Source of the DNA: JBOGIG01 sp050742455
GTDB lineage: Bacteria; Actinomycetota; Acidimicrobiia; Acidimicrobiales; JBOGIG01
Length of the DNA: 34,479 bases
Assembly: GCA_050742455.1 (NCBI GenBank)
Contig: JBOGIG010000091.1
Span: forward strand, 1 to 34,479
Reading direction: 5' to 3'
The translations under genes and the position numbers were made by a program. Below the pieces are notes generated by a model, which did no database searches, was not told the DNA's origin, and saw only the letters and a list, made by a program, of their open reading frames with translations. Below are positions 23,733 through 30,335 of the stretch, piece by piece. Every line of letters starts with the position of its first letter. The first letter of the stretch is position 1.

Positions 23733-24983
23733 TTAGCTTTGGGGCGATTTCTTTCGAAATGTCTCTTCCGCCCGGCGGGCCACTTCTCGGAGGGGAAGGC
23801 CGAGGGCGGCCGCGGCCCGGGCGGCGTCTTCGTGTTCGGCCTTGGCCCCATGGGGTCCGGCCTTGACCCGCACGGAGCAACCCTGCACGTCGACCAGGTA
23901 GCTCTGGCGCGGCGAGACCCATCTCGTAGGACGTTGGATCCGTATTCCCAGCGTTCCCGTCTCCCGGGCAAGGATCTCGATTACGACGGCTACATCGGTC
24001 GGCCGGCACACCACGTGCAGGCTGTGGGCGGGTCGACCCTTCTTCATGACAATGGGAATCAACCAGGCATCCAGCGCCCCCCCGTCCATTAGCGCTTGGA
24101 GGGCATGGGCAAGCGTCTCCCCGGTCACGTCGTCCAGGTTGGTTTCGAGGGTGCACACCTCTTGTTGGAGGCTGCCGCCTGTTGAGAGGTCCTCGCCTGG
24201 TTGGAGGCCCAGGACCGGTTGGTTGCCGTCGAAGGTGGGCACGAGTCCCGGGCTCGCCTCTCGAGTCGTGCCGATTACCACCTGGGTGCAGTTAGGCAAG
24301 TCGTCGATCAGGCGTCTACCGGCGCCGAAGCCCGACGCCGAGATGACCATTGCTGGAATGGGGCCCAAGGGAGGGCTTGCCAGGGCCGAAATGAGGGCGG
24401 CTCCCGTCGGCGTGGTCAGCTCCACGTTGACGTCCCTTCCGAAGGTGGGGAGGTTTTCCAGGAGGCGAACCACGGCGGGGGATGGGTTGGGCAGGGCGCC
24501 GTGGGCGCTCTTGACCATGCCCAGGCCGGTGGCTACTGGGCTGGCACACACCTGTTCCACTCCGAGTACCTCCAAGGCGGCGCACGTGCCCACGATGTCG
24601 ATGATGGTGTCGTGGCCGCCGAGTTCGTGGAAATGCACGGAGCCCAGGGGCCGGCGGTGCAGCTCAGCCTCCACCTCGGCCAATCGGGCGAACGTGGCGA
24701 GGGACCGGCGGGCCACCTCTGAAGGTAGGCGAGCTTGCTCGATGAGGGCCACAACGTTGGAGTAGGTACGTACTATTTCGTCGTCGATTACCGAGACCGA
24801 GGCCAAAGTGGCGGCCAGGCCACCCCTCAGCACCTGCTCGAACTCCACCCTCCACCCGGTCAGTGGAAGTCGACCGAGCAGGGAAGTGACCTCGTCGGGA
24901 TCAGCGCCGGCGTCGATGAGGCTGCCCAGCGCCATGTCACCGGCGATGCCGGCGAAGCAGTGGAACCAGGCCGTGGTGTTCAC
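23733..24983 (-). CDS. larC: Nickel-pincer cofactor biosynthesis protein LarC
   Basis: This 416-residue protein inserts nickel into the pyridinium dithiocarboxylate precursor, giving the cofactor of lactate racemase and related enzymes. The N-terminus TTAWFHCFAGIAGDMALGSL is the family signature. Later motifs are SVHFHELGGHDTIIDIVG (metal-binding His cluster), TPTGAAL, and TNLDDVTGE with MKKGRPAH in the C-terminal half. GTG 24983 overlaps the larB stop by four bases (GTGA), which fixes both start and operon. In some bacteria larC needs a programmed frameshift; here it reads as one continuous frame. No LarE or racemase gene is in the window. Confidence 0.94.
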   Translation of the reverse strand: MNTTAWFHCFAGIAGDMALGSLIDAGADPDEVTSLLGRLPLTGWRVEFEQVLRGGLAATLASVSVIDDEIVRTYSNVVALIEQARLPSEVARRSLATFARLAEVEAELHRRPLGSVHFHELGGHDTIIDIVGTCAALEVLGVEQVCASPVATGLGMVKSAHGALPNPSPAVVRLLENLPTFGRDVNVELTTPTGAALISALASPPLGPIPAMVISASGFGAGRRLIDDLPNCTQVVIGTTREASPGLVPTFDGNQPVLGLQPGEDLSTGGSLQQEVCTLETNLDDVTGETLAHALQALMDGGALDAWLIPIVMKKGRPAHSLHVVCRPTDVAVVIEILARETGTLGIRIQRPTRWVSPRQSYLVDVQGCSVRVKAGPHGAKAEHEDAARAAAALGLPLREVARRAEETFRKKSPQS

Positions 24984-25747
24984 TGGGCGGATACCGGACC
25001 GAGCCATCGCAAGATCGCCCCGGCGGCCCCGTAGCCGTTGTCGATCCCCACGACGCTCACCCCCGAGGCACACGAGGCCATCATGGACAGCAGAGCAGTC
25101 ACCCCTTCGAGGGCGGCGCCGTATCCCACGCTGGTGGGCACTGCCACAACCGGGCCGGCCACGATGCCGGCCACCACGCTGGCCAGGGCTCCCTCCATCC
25201 CGGCCACCACCACCACAGCCTGAGCATCGGTCAGTTCGTCGATGGCGGCCAGCAGGCGGTGGATGCCGGCGACACCGCAGTCGGCCAGGCGCCGGGCCTG
25301 GACGCCCGAGGCAGCCAGAGTGGCCATGCACTCATCGGCCACGGGCAAGTCGGCCGTGCCCGCTGTGATGACCACGACGTCTTCGGGGCGCCGGGGCGCC
25401 GGCCTCCACAACACGGTCGGGCTTGGCATGCTCCCGTCCTGCCAACGGTGCCCCGACGGATTGGCGGCAAGGGCGGCCGCGCACTGGGCATCATCGGCCC
25501 GGGTCAACAGGACGGGTCCACCCGGCTCAGATAACAGTTCGGCAACGATGCGAGAGCAATGTTCGGGTGTCTTGCCCGGGCCGTAGACGGCCTCGGCCAG
25601 TCCCTGGCGCAAGGCCCGGTGGTGGTCGACTCGAGCAAAGCCCAGGTCGGCAAATGGGAGACGTCGCAGGCGGCGGGCAGCCTGATCGGCGGTTACCTCA
25701 CCTGAGGCCACTGCGTCCATCAGCTCTTTCAGTTCGGGTTCATTCAT
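24980..25747 (-). CDS. larB: Nickel-pincer cofactor biosynthesis protein LarB
   Basis: This 255-residue protein carboxylates and hydrolyses nicotinic acid adenine dinucleotide, the first step of the nickel-pincer cofactor. The C-terminal two thirds resemble the PurE (AIR carboxylase) fold: VVVITAGTADLPVADECMA, DCGVAGIHRLL, VVVAGMEGALASVVAG and VVAVPTSVGYGAALEG. The N-terminal helices (ELKELMDAVASGEVTADQAA) are typical of LarB. Start ATG 25747 leaves a gap to the divergent pheA of only 54 bases, and the stop overlaps larC. Confidence 0.93.
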   Translation of the reverse strand: MNEPELKELMDAVASGEVTADQAARRLRRLPFADLGFARVDHHRALRQGLAEAVYGPGKTPEHCSRIVAELLSEPGGPVLLTRADDAQCAAALAANPSGHRWQDGSMPSPTVLWRPAPRRPEDVVVITAGTADLPVADECMATLAASGVQARRLADCGVAGIHRLLAAIDELTDAQAVVVVAGMEGALASVVAGIVAGPVVAVPTSVGYGAALEGVTALLSMMASCASGVSVVGIDNGYGAAGAILRWLGPVSAQ

Positions 25748-25801
25748 GGCTGTTCACTATCCTGCCTGGATGTGGTCCCCTCCGCCCATCCGGGAACTCC
25801 A

Positions 25802-26731
25802 GTGATCAAGGTCGGCTATCTCGGTCCCCCCGGGACTTTCACCGAGGAAGCCCTGCTGGCTCATCCCGAATCACCCGACTGGGTCCCCGTGGCCCTGCCC
25901 ACTTTCGATGACGTGCTGGGGGCGGTGAGCTCGGGCGAGGTCGACCGGGGCTTTGTGGCCATCGAGAACTCCATCGAGGGAACGGTCAACGTCACCATAG
26001 ACAGCCTGATATTTCAGACCGACCTGCTCATCCAGTCCGAAATCATCCTCGACATTCACCTGCACCTCATGGCCGCCGAGAAGCTTCCTCTGGAGAAGGT
26101 GCGCACGGTGGTGTCCTTTCCCCACGCCAGCGCCCAGTGTCGGGGCTTTCTGGCCCGGGAGTTGCCGGGCGTCGAGGTGGTGGCCGCCAACTCCACCGCC
26201 GACGCCGCGGCCCATGTGGGTAGGGACCGCCCGCCGGCCACGGCCGCACTGGCTCCCATACTTTCGGCTCGTCTATACGGGCTGGAGGTTCTGGCACACG
26301 GTGTAGAGGATCATCCCGATAACCAGACCCGCTTCGTCGTGCTGGACCGAACGGGGGTGCCTGCGCCCACCGGGCATGACCGGACGACAATCGTTTGCTT
26401 CCAGGACGCCGATCGGCCTGGGAACCTGCACGGCATCCTCGGCCAGTTCGCCGCTCACAACATCAATTTGACCAAGCTGGAGTCCCGGCCTACCAAGAAG
26501 GGCTTGGGTGAGTACTGCTTCATCATCGACCTGGAGGGTCATATCGAAGACGAGGTGGTGGCCGCCTGCCTGCGGGACCTTCATGCCCAGATGGACCGTC
26601 TCAAGTTCCTCGGTTCCTACCCGGCCGCCGGACCTCACGGTCCAGTCCGGCGGGAGGAGGCGAGCCGCTCGTGGCACGAGGCCGATGAATGGATCGCCGC
26701 TCTTCGGGCTCAGGTTCGTCGGCTAAATTAA
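25802..26731 (+). CDS. pheA: Prephenate dehydratase
   Basis: This 309-residue enzyme converts prephenate to phenylpyruvate in phenylalanine synthesis. The first motif is GYLGPPGTFTEEAL. The catalytic TRF motif is in DNQTRFVVLD. A C-terminal ACT domain carries the phenylalanine-binding motif LESRPTKK after PGNLHGILGQFAAHNINL, so feedback inhibition is likely. I place the start at GTG 25802, about seven bases after GGGAA and directly before the conserved N-terminus; a GTG at 25772 in the same frame is possible. No chorismate mutase domain is fused. A tRNA-Ser gene follows within 30 bases. Confidence 0.94.
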   Translation: MIKVGYLGPPGTFTEEALLAHPESPDWVPVALPTFDDVLGAVSSGEVDRGFVAIENSIEGTVNVTIDSLIFQTDLLIQSEIILDIHLHLMAAEKLPLEKVRTVVSFPHASAQCRGFLARELPGVEVVAANSTADAAAHVGRDRPPATAALAPILSARLYGLEVLAHGVEDHPDNQTRFVVLDRTGVPAPTGHDRTTIVCFQDADRPGNLHGILGQFAAHNINLTKLESRPTKKGLGEYCFIIDLEGHIEDEVVAACLRDLHAQMDRLKFLGSYPAAGPHGPVRREEASRSWHEADEWIAALRAQVRRLN

Positions 26732-26759
26732 ACGGTACCGCCCGATTTTCCAGGGCCCG

Positions 26760-26843
26760 GGAGGGGTGGCAGAGCGGCCGATTGCGAGGCTCTTGAAAAG
26801 CCTTGGGTTAATAGCCCCGTGGGTTCAAATCCCACCCCCTCCG
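26760..26843 (+). tRNA. tRNA-Ser (anticodon TGA)
   Basis: The acceptor arm GGAGGGG pairs with CCCCTCC, with discriminator G at 26843. The anticodon stem AGGCT/AGCCT encloses loop CTTGAAA, giving anticodon TGA. A long variable arm and the T arm GTGGG-TTCAAAT-CCCAC complete a class II tRNA. CCA is not encoded. Confidence 0.97.
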
Positions 26844-26900
26844 CTGGTGAGGTCGTCAAGGTTTACGGCGATCGAAGCCCGATCGGCCTTCCTGCAGAAG

Positions 26901-26947
26901 ACGAAGGCGCAACCGACGTCACCGCGGTGGCGTCGGTTGCGCCTCGT
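26901..26947. terminator. Long near-perfect hairpin, probable bidirectional terminator
   Basis: AGGCGCAACCGACG (26905-26918) and CGTCGGTTGCGCCT (26931-26944) are a perfect 14-bp inverted repeat. The centre TCACCGCGGTGG extends the stem by further pairs, leaving a loop of about four bases. The outer ACG/CGT can pair across one bulge. It lies between tRNA-Ser and the convergent LPGLGS-repeat gene, so it can end transcription from both sides. There is no clear T-tract. Confidence 0.7.
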
Positions 26948-26982
26948 CGAGAGGTCGCTGACGGCTAGGTCGTCGTTGGAGC

Positions 26983-28002
26983 TTACAGCCCGCCGAGAAG
27001 GCCTCCCAGAACCGGGCCAACTACCGGCACGCTCTTGACGATGCCGCCGAGGCTGCCCACTACGGGAAGGTTGCCCAGGTTAGGCAAGCTGCCGACTCCG
27101 GGGAGGGAACCGACGATGGGCAGGGAGGGCGCGGTGGTCGTGTTTGAAGTTGACGAGCCTGCGCCTGTCACACTGCCCAGGCCGGGCAAGCCGCCCACTA
27201 TGCCGCCCACGATCGGGCCAACTACCGGCACGGTATTGACGATGCCGCCGAGGTTGCCCACGCCGGGCAGGGACCCCACGCCGGGCAGGCCGGGAGTGGT
27301 GGGCGATCCGCCGGACAGGCTGCCGATACCGGGAAGGGATCCGACGATGGGTCCGACTACCGGGAGGTTGCCGAGGCTGGGCAAGCTGCCGACTCCGGGG
27401 AGGTTGCCGATCACGGGCAGGTTCGATGTCGGCGCACCGCCACCGGTCACGCTGCCCAGGCCGGGCAAGGACCCCAGACCAGGCAGGGACCCCAGACCGG
27501 GCAGCGACCCCAGGCCGGGCAAGGACCCCAGACCAGGCAGGGACCCCAGACCGGGCAGCGACCCCAGGCCGGGCAAGGACCCCAGACCAGGCAGGGACCC
27601 CAGGCCGGGCAGCGAGCCCACGCCGGGCAGGGACCCCAGGCCGGGCAGCGAGCCCAGGCCGGGCAGGGACCCCAGGCCGGGGATGAGGTTGGCGATTCCG
27701 CCAAGACTGGCGATGCCGGGCAGGCTACTTACGACGGGTAGTGAACCGAGACCGGGCAGGGACCCCAGACCGGGCAGGGACCCCAGGCCGGGCAGGGACC
27801 CCAGGCCGGGTAGCGATCCAACTCCGGGGAGAGTGGGTAGCTGAGCGGCACTGGTTGGATGGATGATGCCGAAGACGGCGTCGGCGTTGGAGAACTGGGT
27901 CGGGGTAGCGGTGGGATGCTGTGTGGCCACGACTGCAGCGGCAGCCATCGAGGTTCCCAATAGGGTTGCTGCAACGGCCTTAGCCAAGTTCGGTGTATTC
28001 AT
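26983..28002 (-). CDS. Secreted LPGLGS hexapeptide-repeat protein
   Basis: This 339-residue protein begins with a signal peptide (LAKAVAATLLGTSMAAAAVV, cut site probably near Ala-Thr-Gln-His). After a 35-residue spacer nearly all the rest is built of the hexapeptide Leu-Pro-Gly-Leu-Gly-Ser and variants (LPGVGS, LPVVGS, LPSLGN), broken by short Gly/Ser/Thr linkers and Val-Pro-Val-Val-Gly-Pro-Ile segments. It contains no Cys, almost no charge, and no recognisable enzyme domain. The composition recalls elastin-like and other beta-turn polymers (Pro-Gly turns alternating with Leu/Val), so a structural or self-assembling outer-surface role is plausible but unproven. ATG 28002 has GGGG about seven bases upstream. 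I do not recognise a named family. Confidence 0.8.
   Translation of the reverse strand: MNTPNLAKAVAATLLGTSMAAAAVVATQHPTATPTQFSNADAVFGIIHPTSAAQLPTLPGVGSLPGLGSLPGLGSLPGLGSLPGLGSLPVVSSLPGIASLGGIANLIPGLGSLPGLGSLPGLGSLPGVGSLPGLGSLPGLGSLPGLGSLPGLGSLPGLGSLPGLGSLPGLGSLPGLGSLPGLGSVTGGGAPTSNLPVIGNLPGVGSLPSLGNLPVVGPIVGSLPGIGSLSGGSPTTPGLPGVGSLPGVGNLGGIVNTVPVVGPIVGGIVGGLPGLGSVTGAGSSTSNTTTAPSLPIVGSLPGVGSLPNLGNLPVVGSLGGIVKSVPVVGPVLGGLLGGL
27451..27830. repeat. 18-bp tandem repeats with a 54-bp higher-order unit
   Basis: The core of the LPGLGS gene consists of 18-bp units, each encoding six residues. From 27463 the pattern repeats every 54 bases (GGGCAAGG at 27463, 27517 and 27571), with three slightly different 18-mers per cycle. 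The near identity of the 54-bp units shows recent duplication on top of older 18-bp expansion. A second run with the same unit follows a unique patch near 27680-27750. Confidence 0.92.
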
Positions 28003-28128
28003 TGTGACCCCTTTTGTGTGTGGAGGACCGACGCTGTCATCCGTGGTGTGAACAGGGGTTTCGCCCTATCGGGTGTACATCCTCTTTTCTTTAATCATTT
28101 TATTTCGGCCCCAATCCATATATACGAA

Positions 28129-28156
28129 TTGTGCAAAATGAACTTCGCACTATATG
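28129..28156 (+). promoter_or_regulatory. Candidate promoter for the cyclase-serB-lacZ operon
   Basis: TTGTGC (28129-28134) and TATATG (28151-28156) are separated by 16 bases in an unusually AT-rich stretch (about 28080-28160). Start of transcription would fall near 28163, leaving a leader of about 57 bases before GTG 28220. The same AT-rich patch probably also serves the divergent repeat-protein gene, but I could not pick a convincing -35/-10 pair on that strand. Confidence 0.35.
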
Positions 28157-28219
28157 GGACGAACGGTGCATAGGTGCCGCCCGACGTTGGGCTTGAGACA
28201 TGACGGCTAGTTTCTCGGG

Positions 28220-29038
28220 GTGGACAAATTCGATCCAGACCTCGCCCGGGCCACCGGGGCGGCCACGGTGGAAGGCCTGCGACGGCTGCTGGCCCGCAAG
28301 GCGGCCAATCTGATCCGCAGCGATCCCGAAGAGGCGGCCAAGGCTATCGAGATGGGCCTGGTCGACCGGCGCTGGCTGGACCGAGGCGAGGGGCCCGTGT
28401 CCACGGCCACGCCGGCGGAGGTTCTGGAGCGCTTCTTGGAGAGGGCGGTGGAGCAACGGCCGTCGCGCATGTCGAGTATTGGGCTGAGCGCCCTGCAACT
28501 GCTGGCGTCGCAAGCCGATGCCGGCGGGGGCGACCCCCAGCCCATCACGGTGGTTTTCACCGACCTGGAAGGCTTCACCTCCTTCACCGACTCCCATGGT
28601 GACGACGCTGCCCTGGCCCTGATCCAGGACCACCATCGCCTGGCCGGCCCGGTGGTGCGCCAGTGGGCGGGACGGATCGTCAAACACCTTGGTGATGGAC
28701 TGCTGTGCACGTTCCCCGATCCCGAGTCTGGGACCCGGGCCTGCTTGCAGCTACTCGGCGTGGCGCCCGACCCCTTGCGGCTGCGGGCCGGTCTGCACAT
28801 GGGCGATGCCATCGTGAGTCGTGGGGACGTGGTGGGTCAGGTGGTGAACGTGGCAGCCCGGGTTACCGACGTTGCCCGGGGTGGCCAGGTCATGGTCACG
28901 GCCGAAGCCGTTGATGCGATTGGTCACCATGCCGGGATCGAATTCGGCCCCATGCGTCACCGACGGCTGAAGGGCATATCCGACCGGGTGGGCATCTGTC
29001 AGGCCAAGTCATTGAACGCCGAGGTGAAACCGGCCTGA
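28220..29038 (+). CDS. Class III adenylate/guanylate cyclase
   Basis: This 272-residue soluble protein has an N-terminal helical part (about 1-105) and a class III cyclase catalytic domain (about 108-265). Metal-binding Asp115 lies in VVFTDLEGFTSF and Asp159 in IVKHLGDGLLCTF. The transition-state residues Asn210 and Arg214 are in VVNVAARVTD. The Lys in VKHLGDG is the usual adenine-specifying residue, so cAMP is the likelier product. No membrane segment is seen. The N-terminal part resembles the helical half found before many actinobacterial cyclase domains. GTG 28220 is the start. The TGA stop overlaps the serB ATG (TGATG), so the two are translationally coupled. Confidence 0.9.
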   Translation: MDKFDPDLARATGAATVEGLRRLLARKAANLIRSDPEEAAKAIEMGLVDRRWLDRGEGPVSTATPAEVLERFLERAVEQRPSRMSSIGLSALQLLASQADAGGGDPQPITVVFTDLEGFTSFTDSHGDDAALALIQDHHRLAGPVVRQWAGRIVKHLGDGLLCTFPDPESGTRACLQLLGVAPDPLRLRAGLHMGDAIVSRGDVVGQVVNVAARVTDVARGGQVMVTAEAVDAIGHHAGIEFGPMRHRRLKGISDRVGICQAKSLNAEVKPA

Positions 29039-30273
29039 TGGCCGAGCCTGACCTGCTGGTTACGTTCACTGGACCGGATCGTCCGGGCCAGGCCGGGAGA
29101 CTCCTGGCCCGCATGGCCCAGTTGGGTTGGGCGATCCTCGACGTGGAGCAGGTGAGCATTCGCCGCCGCCTGCTCTTGGGGGTGCTGGTTGGAGGTGGGG
29201 ACGTGAGCGACTCGGCCCGGCGCTCGCTGGCCGATGTGGCCCAGGATATTGGGCTGGCCACCGAGTTCGAGGACATAAGGCCCGACACAACCCCGCCCCG
29301 CCCCGCCCCGCCCCGCTCCCTCCCGCTCAATCAGGGACGCCTGCTAGTGACACTCCTCGGCGCCGAGTTGGGACCTCAGGTGCTGGGCTCGGTGGCCGAC
29401 GCAATTGGGGCATCGGGGGCCAACATTGATCGAATCGTTCGCCTATCGGATTACCCGGTCTTTAGTTATCAGTTCGACGTGTCGGGAGCCGAGGCCGAAA
29501 GTCTCCGGGCCGTTCTGGGGACAGAGGCCGCCCGACTCCAGATCGACGTGGCCGTCCAGACCTCGGGACTTCACCACCGGGCCCAGCGCCTGGTAGTGCT
29601 AGATGTCGACTCCACCCTGATCCAGGGCGAGGTGGTGGAGCTGTTGGCCGAGCACGCCGGCGTTGGCCCCGAGGTGGAGCGCATCACCCATGAGGCGATG
29701 GCCGGTCACCTGGACTTCGAAGAGGCACTTCGAGCCCGCGTGGCGCTACTGGCCGGATTAGACGCCGCAGTCATCGATCACGTCCGCGACCACCTCCAAC
29801 TGACCCCAGGTGCCCGCACCCTGATCAGAACGCTCAAGCGCCTGGGCTATGCGACGGCCATCGTCAGCGGCGGCTTCACCCAGGTGACCGATGACTTAGT
29901 GGCAGGGTTGGGGATCGACTATGCCGCGGCCAACACGCTCGAAATTCGCCACGGTGTCCTCACTGGAGGCCTAGTAGGGGCGGTGGTGGACCGGGCAGGC
30001 AAGGCGGAGGCCCTGGAGCGATTCGCTCAGGAGGCCGGGGTTCCACTCAGCCTGACGGTGGCGGTGGGAGACGGCGCCAACGATCTCGACATGTTGGCCC
30101 GGGCCGGTCTGGGCATCGCTTTCAATGCCAAGTCGATTGTTCGGGCCGCGGCCGACACCTCGGTCAGTGTCCCGTACCTGGACGCCATACTTTTCCTCCT
30201 CGGAATACCCAGGGACGAAATAGAACAGGCCGATGCCACCGACTCCGACGCCCGTGCCCCCGACGCCCGTTGA
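29038..30273 (+). CDS. serB: Phosphoserine phosphatase with two ACT-type domains
   Basis: This 411-residue HAD-family enzyme makes serine from phosphoserine. Two ACT-like domains occupy roughly 1-80 and 98-175: LLVTFTGPDRPGQAG starts the first, LVTLLGAELGPQVLG the second. They are joined by a Pro-Arg-Ala linker encoded by repeated CCCCG units. The HAD core has the nucleophile Asp189 and acid/base Asp191 in VLDVDSTLIQGE, the Ser/Thr motif IVSGGFTQVTD, and the Mg motif VAVGDGANDLDMLA. The ACT domains probably mediate feedback by serine. The C-terminus (DSDARAPDAR) is encoded by the first copy of a 31-bp tandem duplication. Confidence 0.95.
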   Translation: MAEPDLLVTFTGPDRPGQAGRLLARMAQLGWAILDVEQVSIRRRLLLGVLVGGGDVSDSARRSLADVAQDIGLATEFEDIRPDTTPPRPAPPRSLPLNQGRLLVTLLGAELGPQVLGSVADAIGASGANIDRIVRLSDYPVFSYQFDVSGAEAESLRAVLGTEAARLQIDVAVQTSGLHHRAQRLVVLDVDSTLIQGEVVELLAEHAGVGPEVERITHEAMAGHLDFEEALRARVALLAGLDAAVIDHVRDHLQLTPGARTLIRTLKRLGYATAIVSGGFTQVTDDLVAGLGIDYAAANTLEIRHGVLTGGLVGAVVDRAGKAEALERFAQEAGVPLSLTVAVGDGANDLDMLARAGLGIAFNAKSIVRAAADTSVSVPYLDAILFLLGIPRDEIEQADATDSDARAPDAR

Positions 30274-30301
30274 CTCCGACGCCTGTGCCCCCGACGCCTG
30301 T
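30241..30301. repeat. 31-bp tandem duplication at the serB 3' end
   Basis: Bases 30241-30270 and 30272-30301 are near-identical (two C-to-T changes in 30 bases), with a period of 31. The serB stop falls at the junction. The period is not a multiple of three, so the second copy would be read in another frame. Confidence 0.85.
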
Positions 30302-30335
30302 GCCCCCGATCCCGGCTGAGGGAGGGCAGCCCGGC

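Noticed and set aside
27035..27844. 269-residue open frame on the plus strand full of PRPGxDPRPG repeats
   Set aside because: It is the mirror of the LPGLGS gene. Repeats lacking stop codons in one frame often lack them in the antisense too; there is no signal peptide or ribosome site and the minus-strand frame has both.
28003..28080. A possible riboswitch in the leader of the LPGLGS gene
   Set aside because: The leader has some paired GC blocks but I could not match it to any riboswitch consensus I know, including the c-di-AMP type found before some actinobacterial cell-wall genes.
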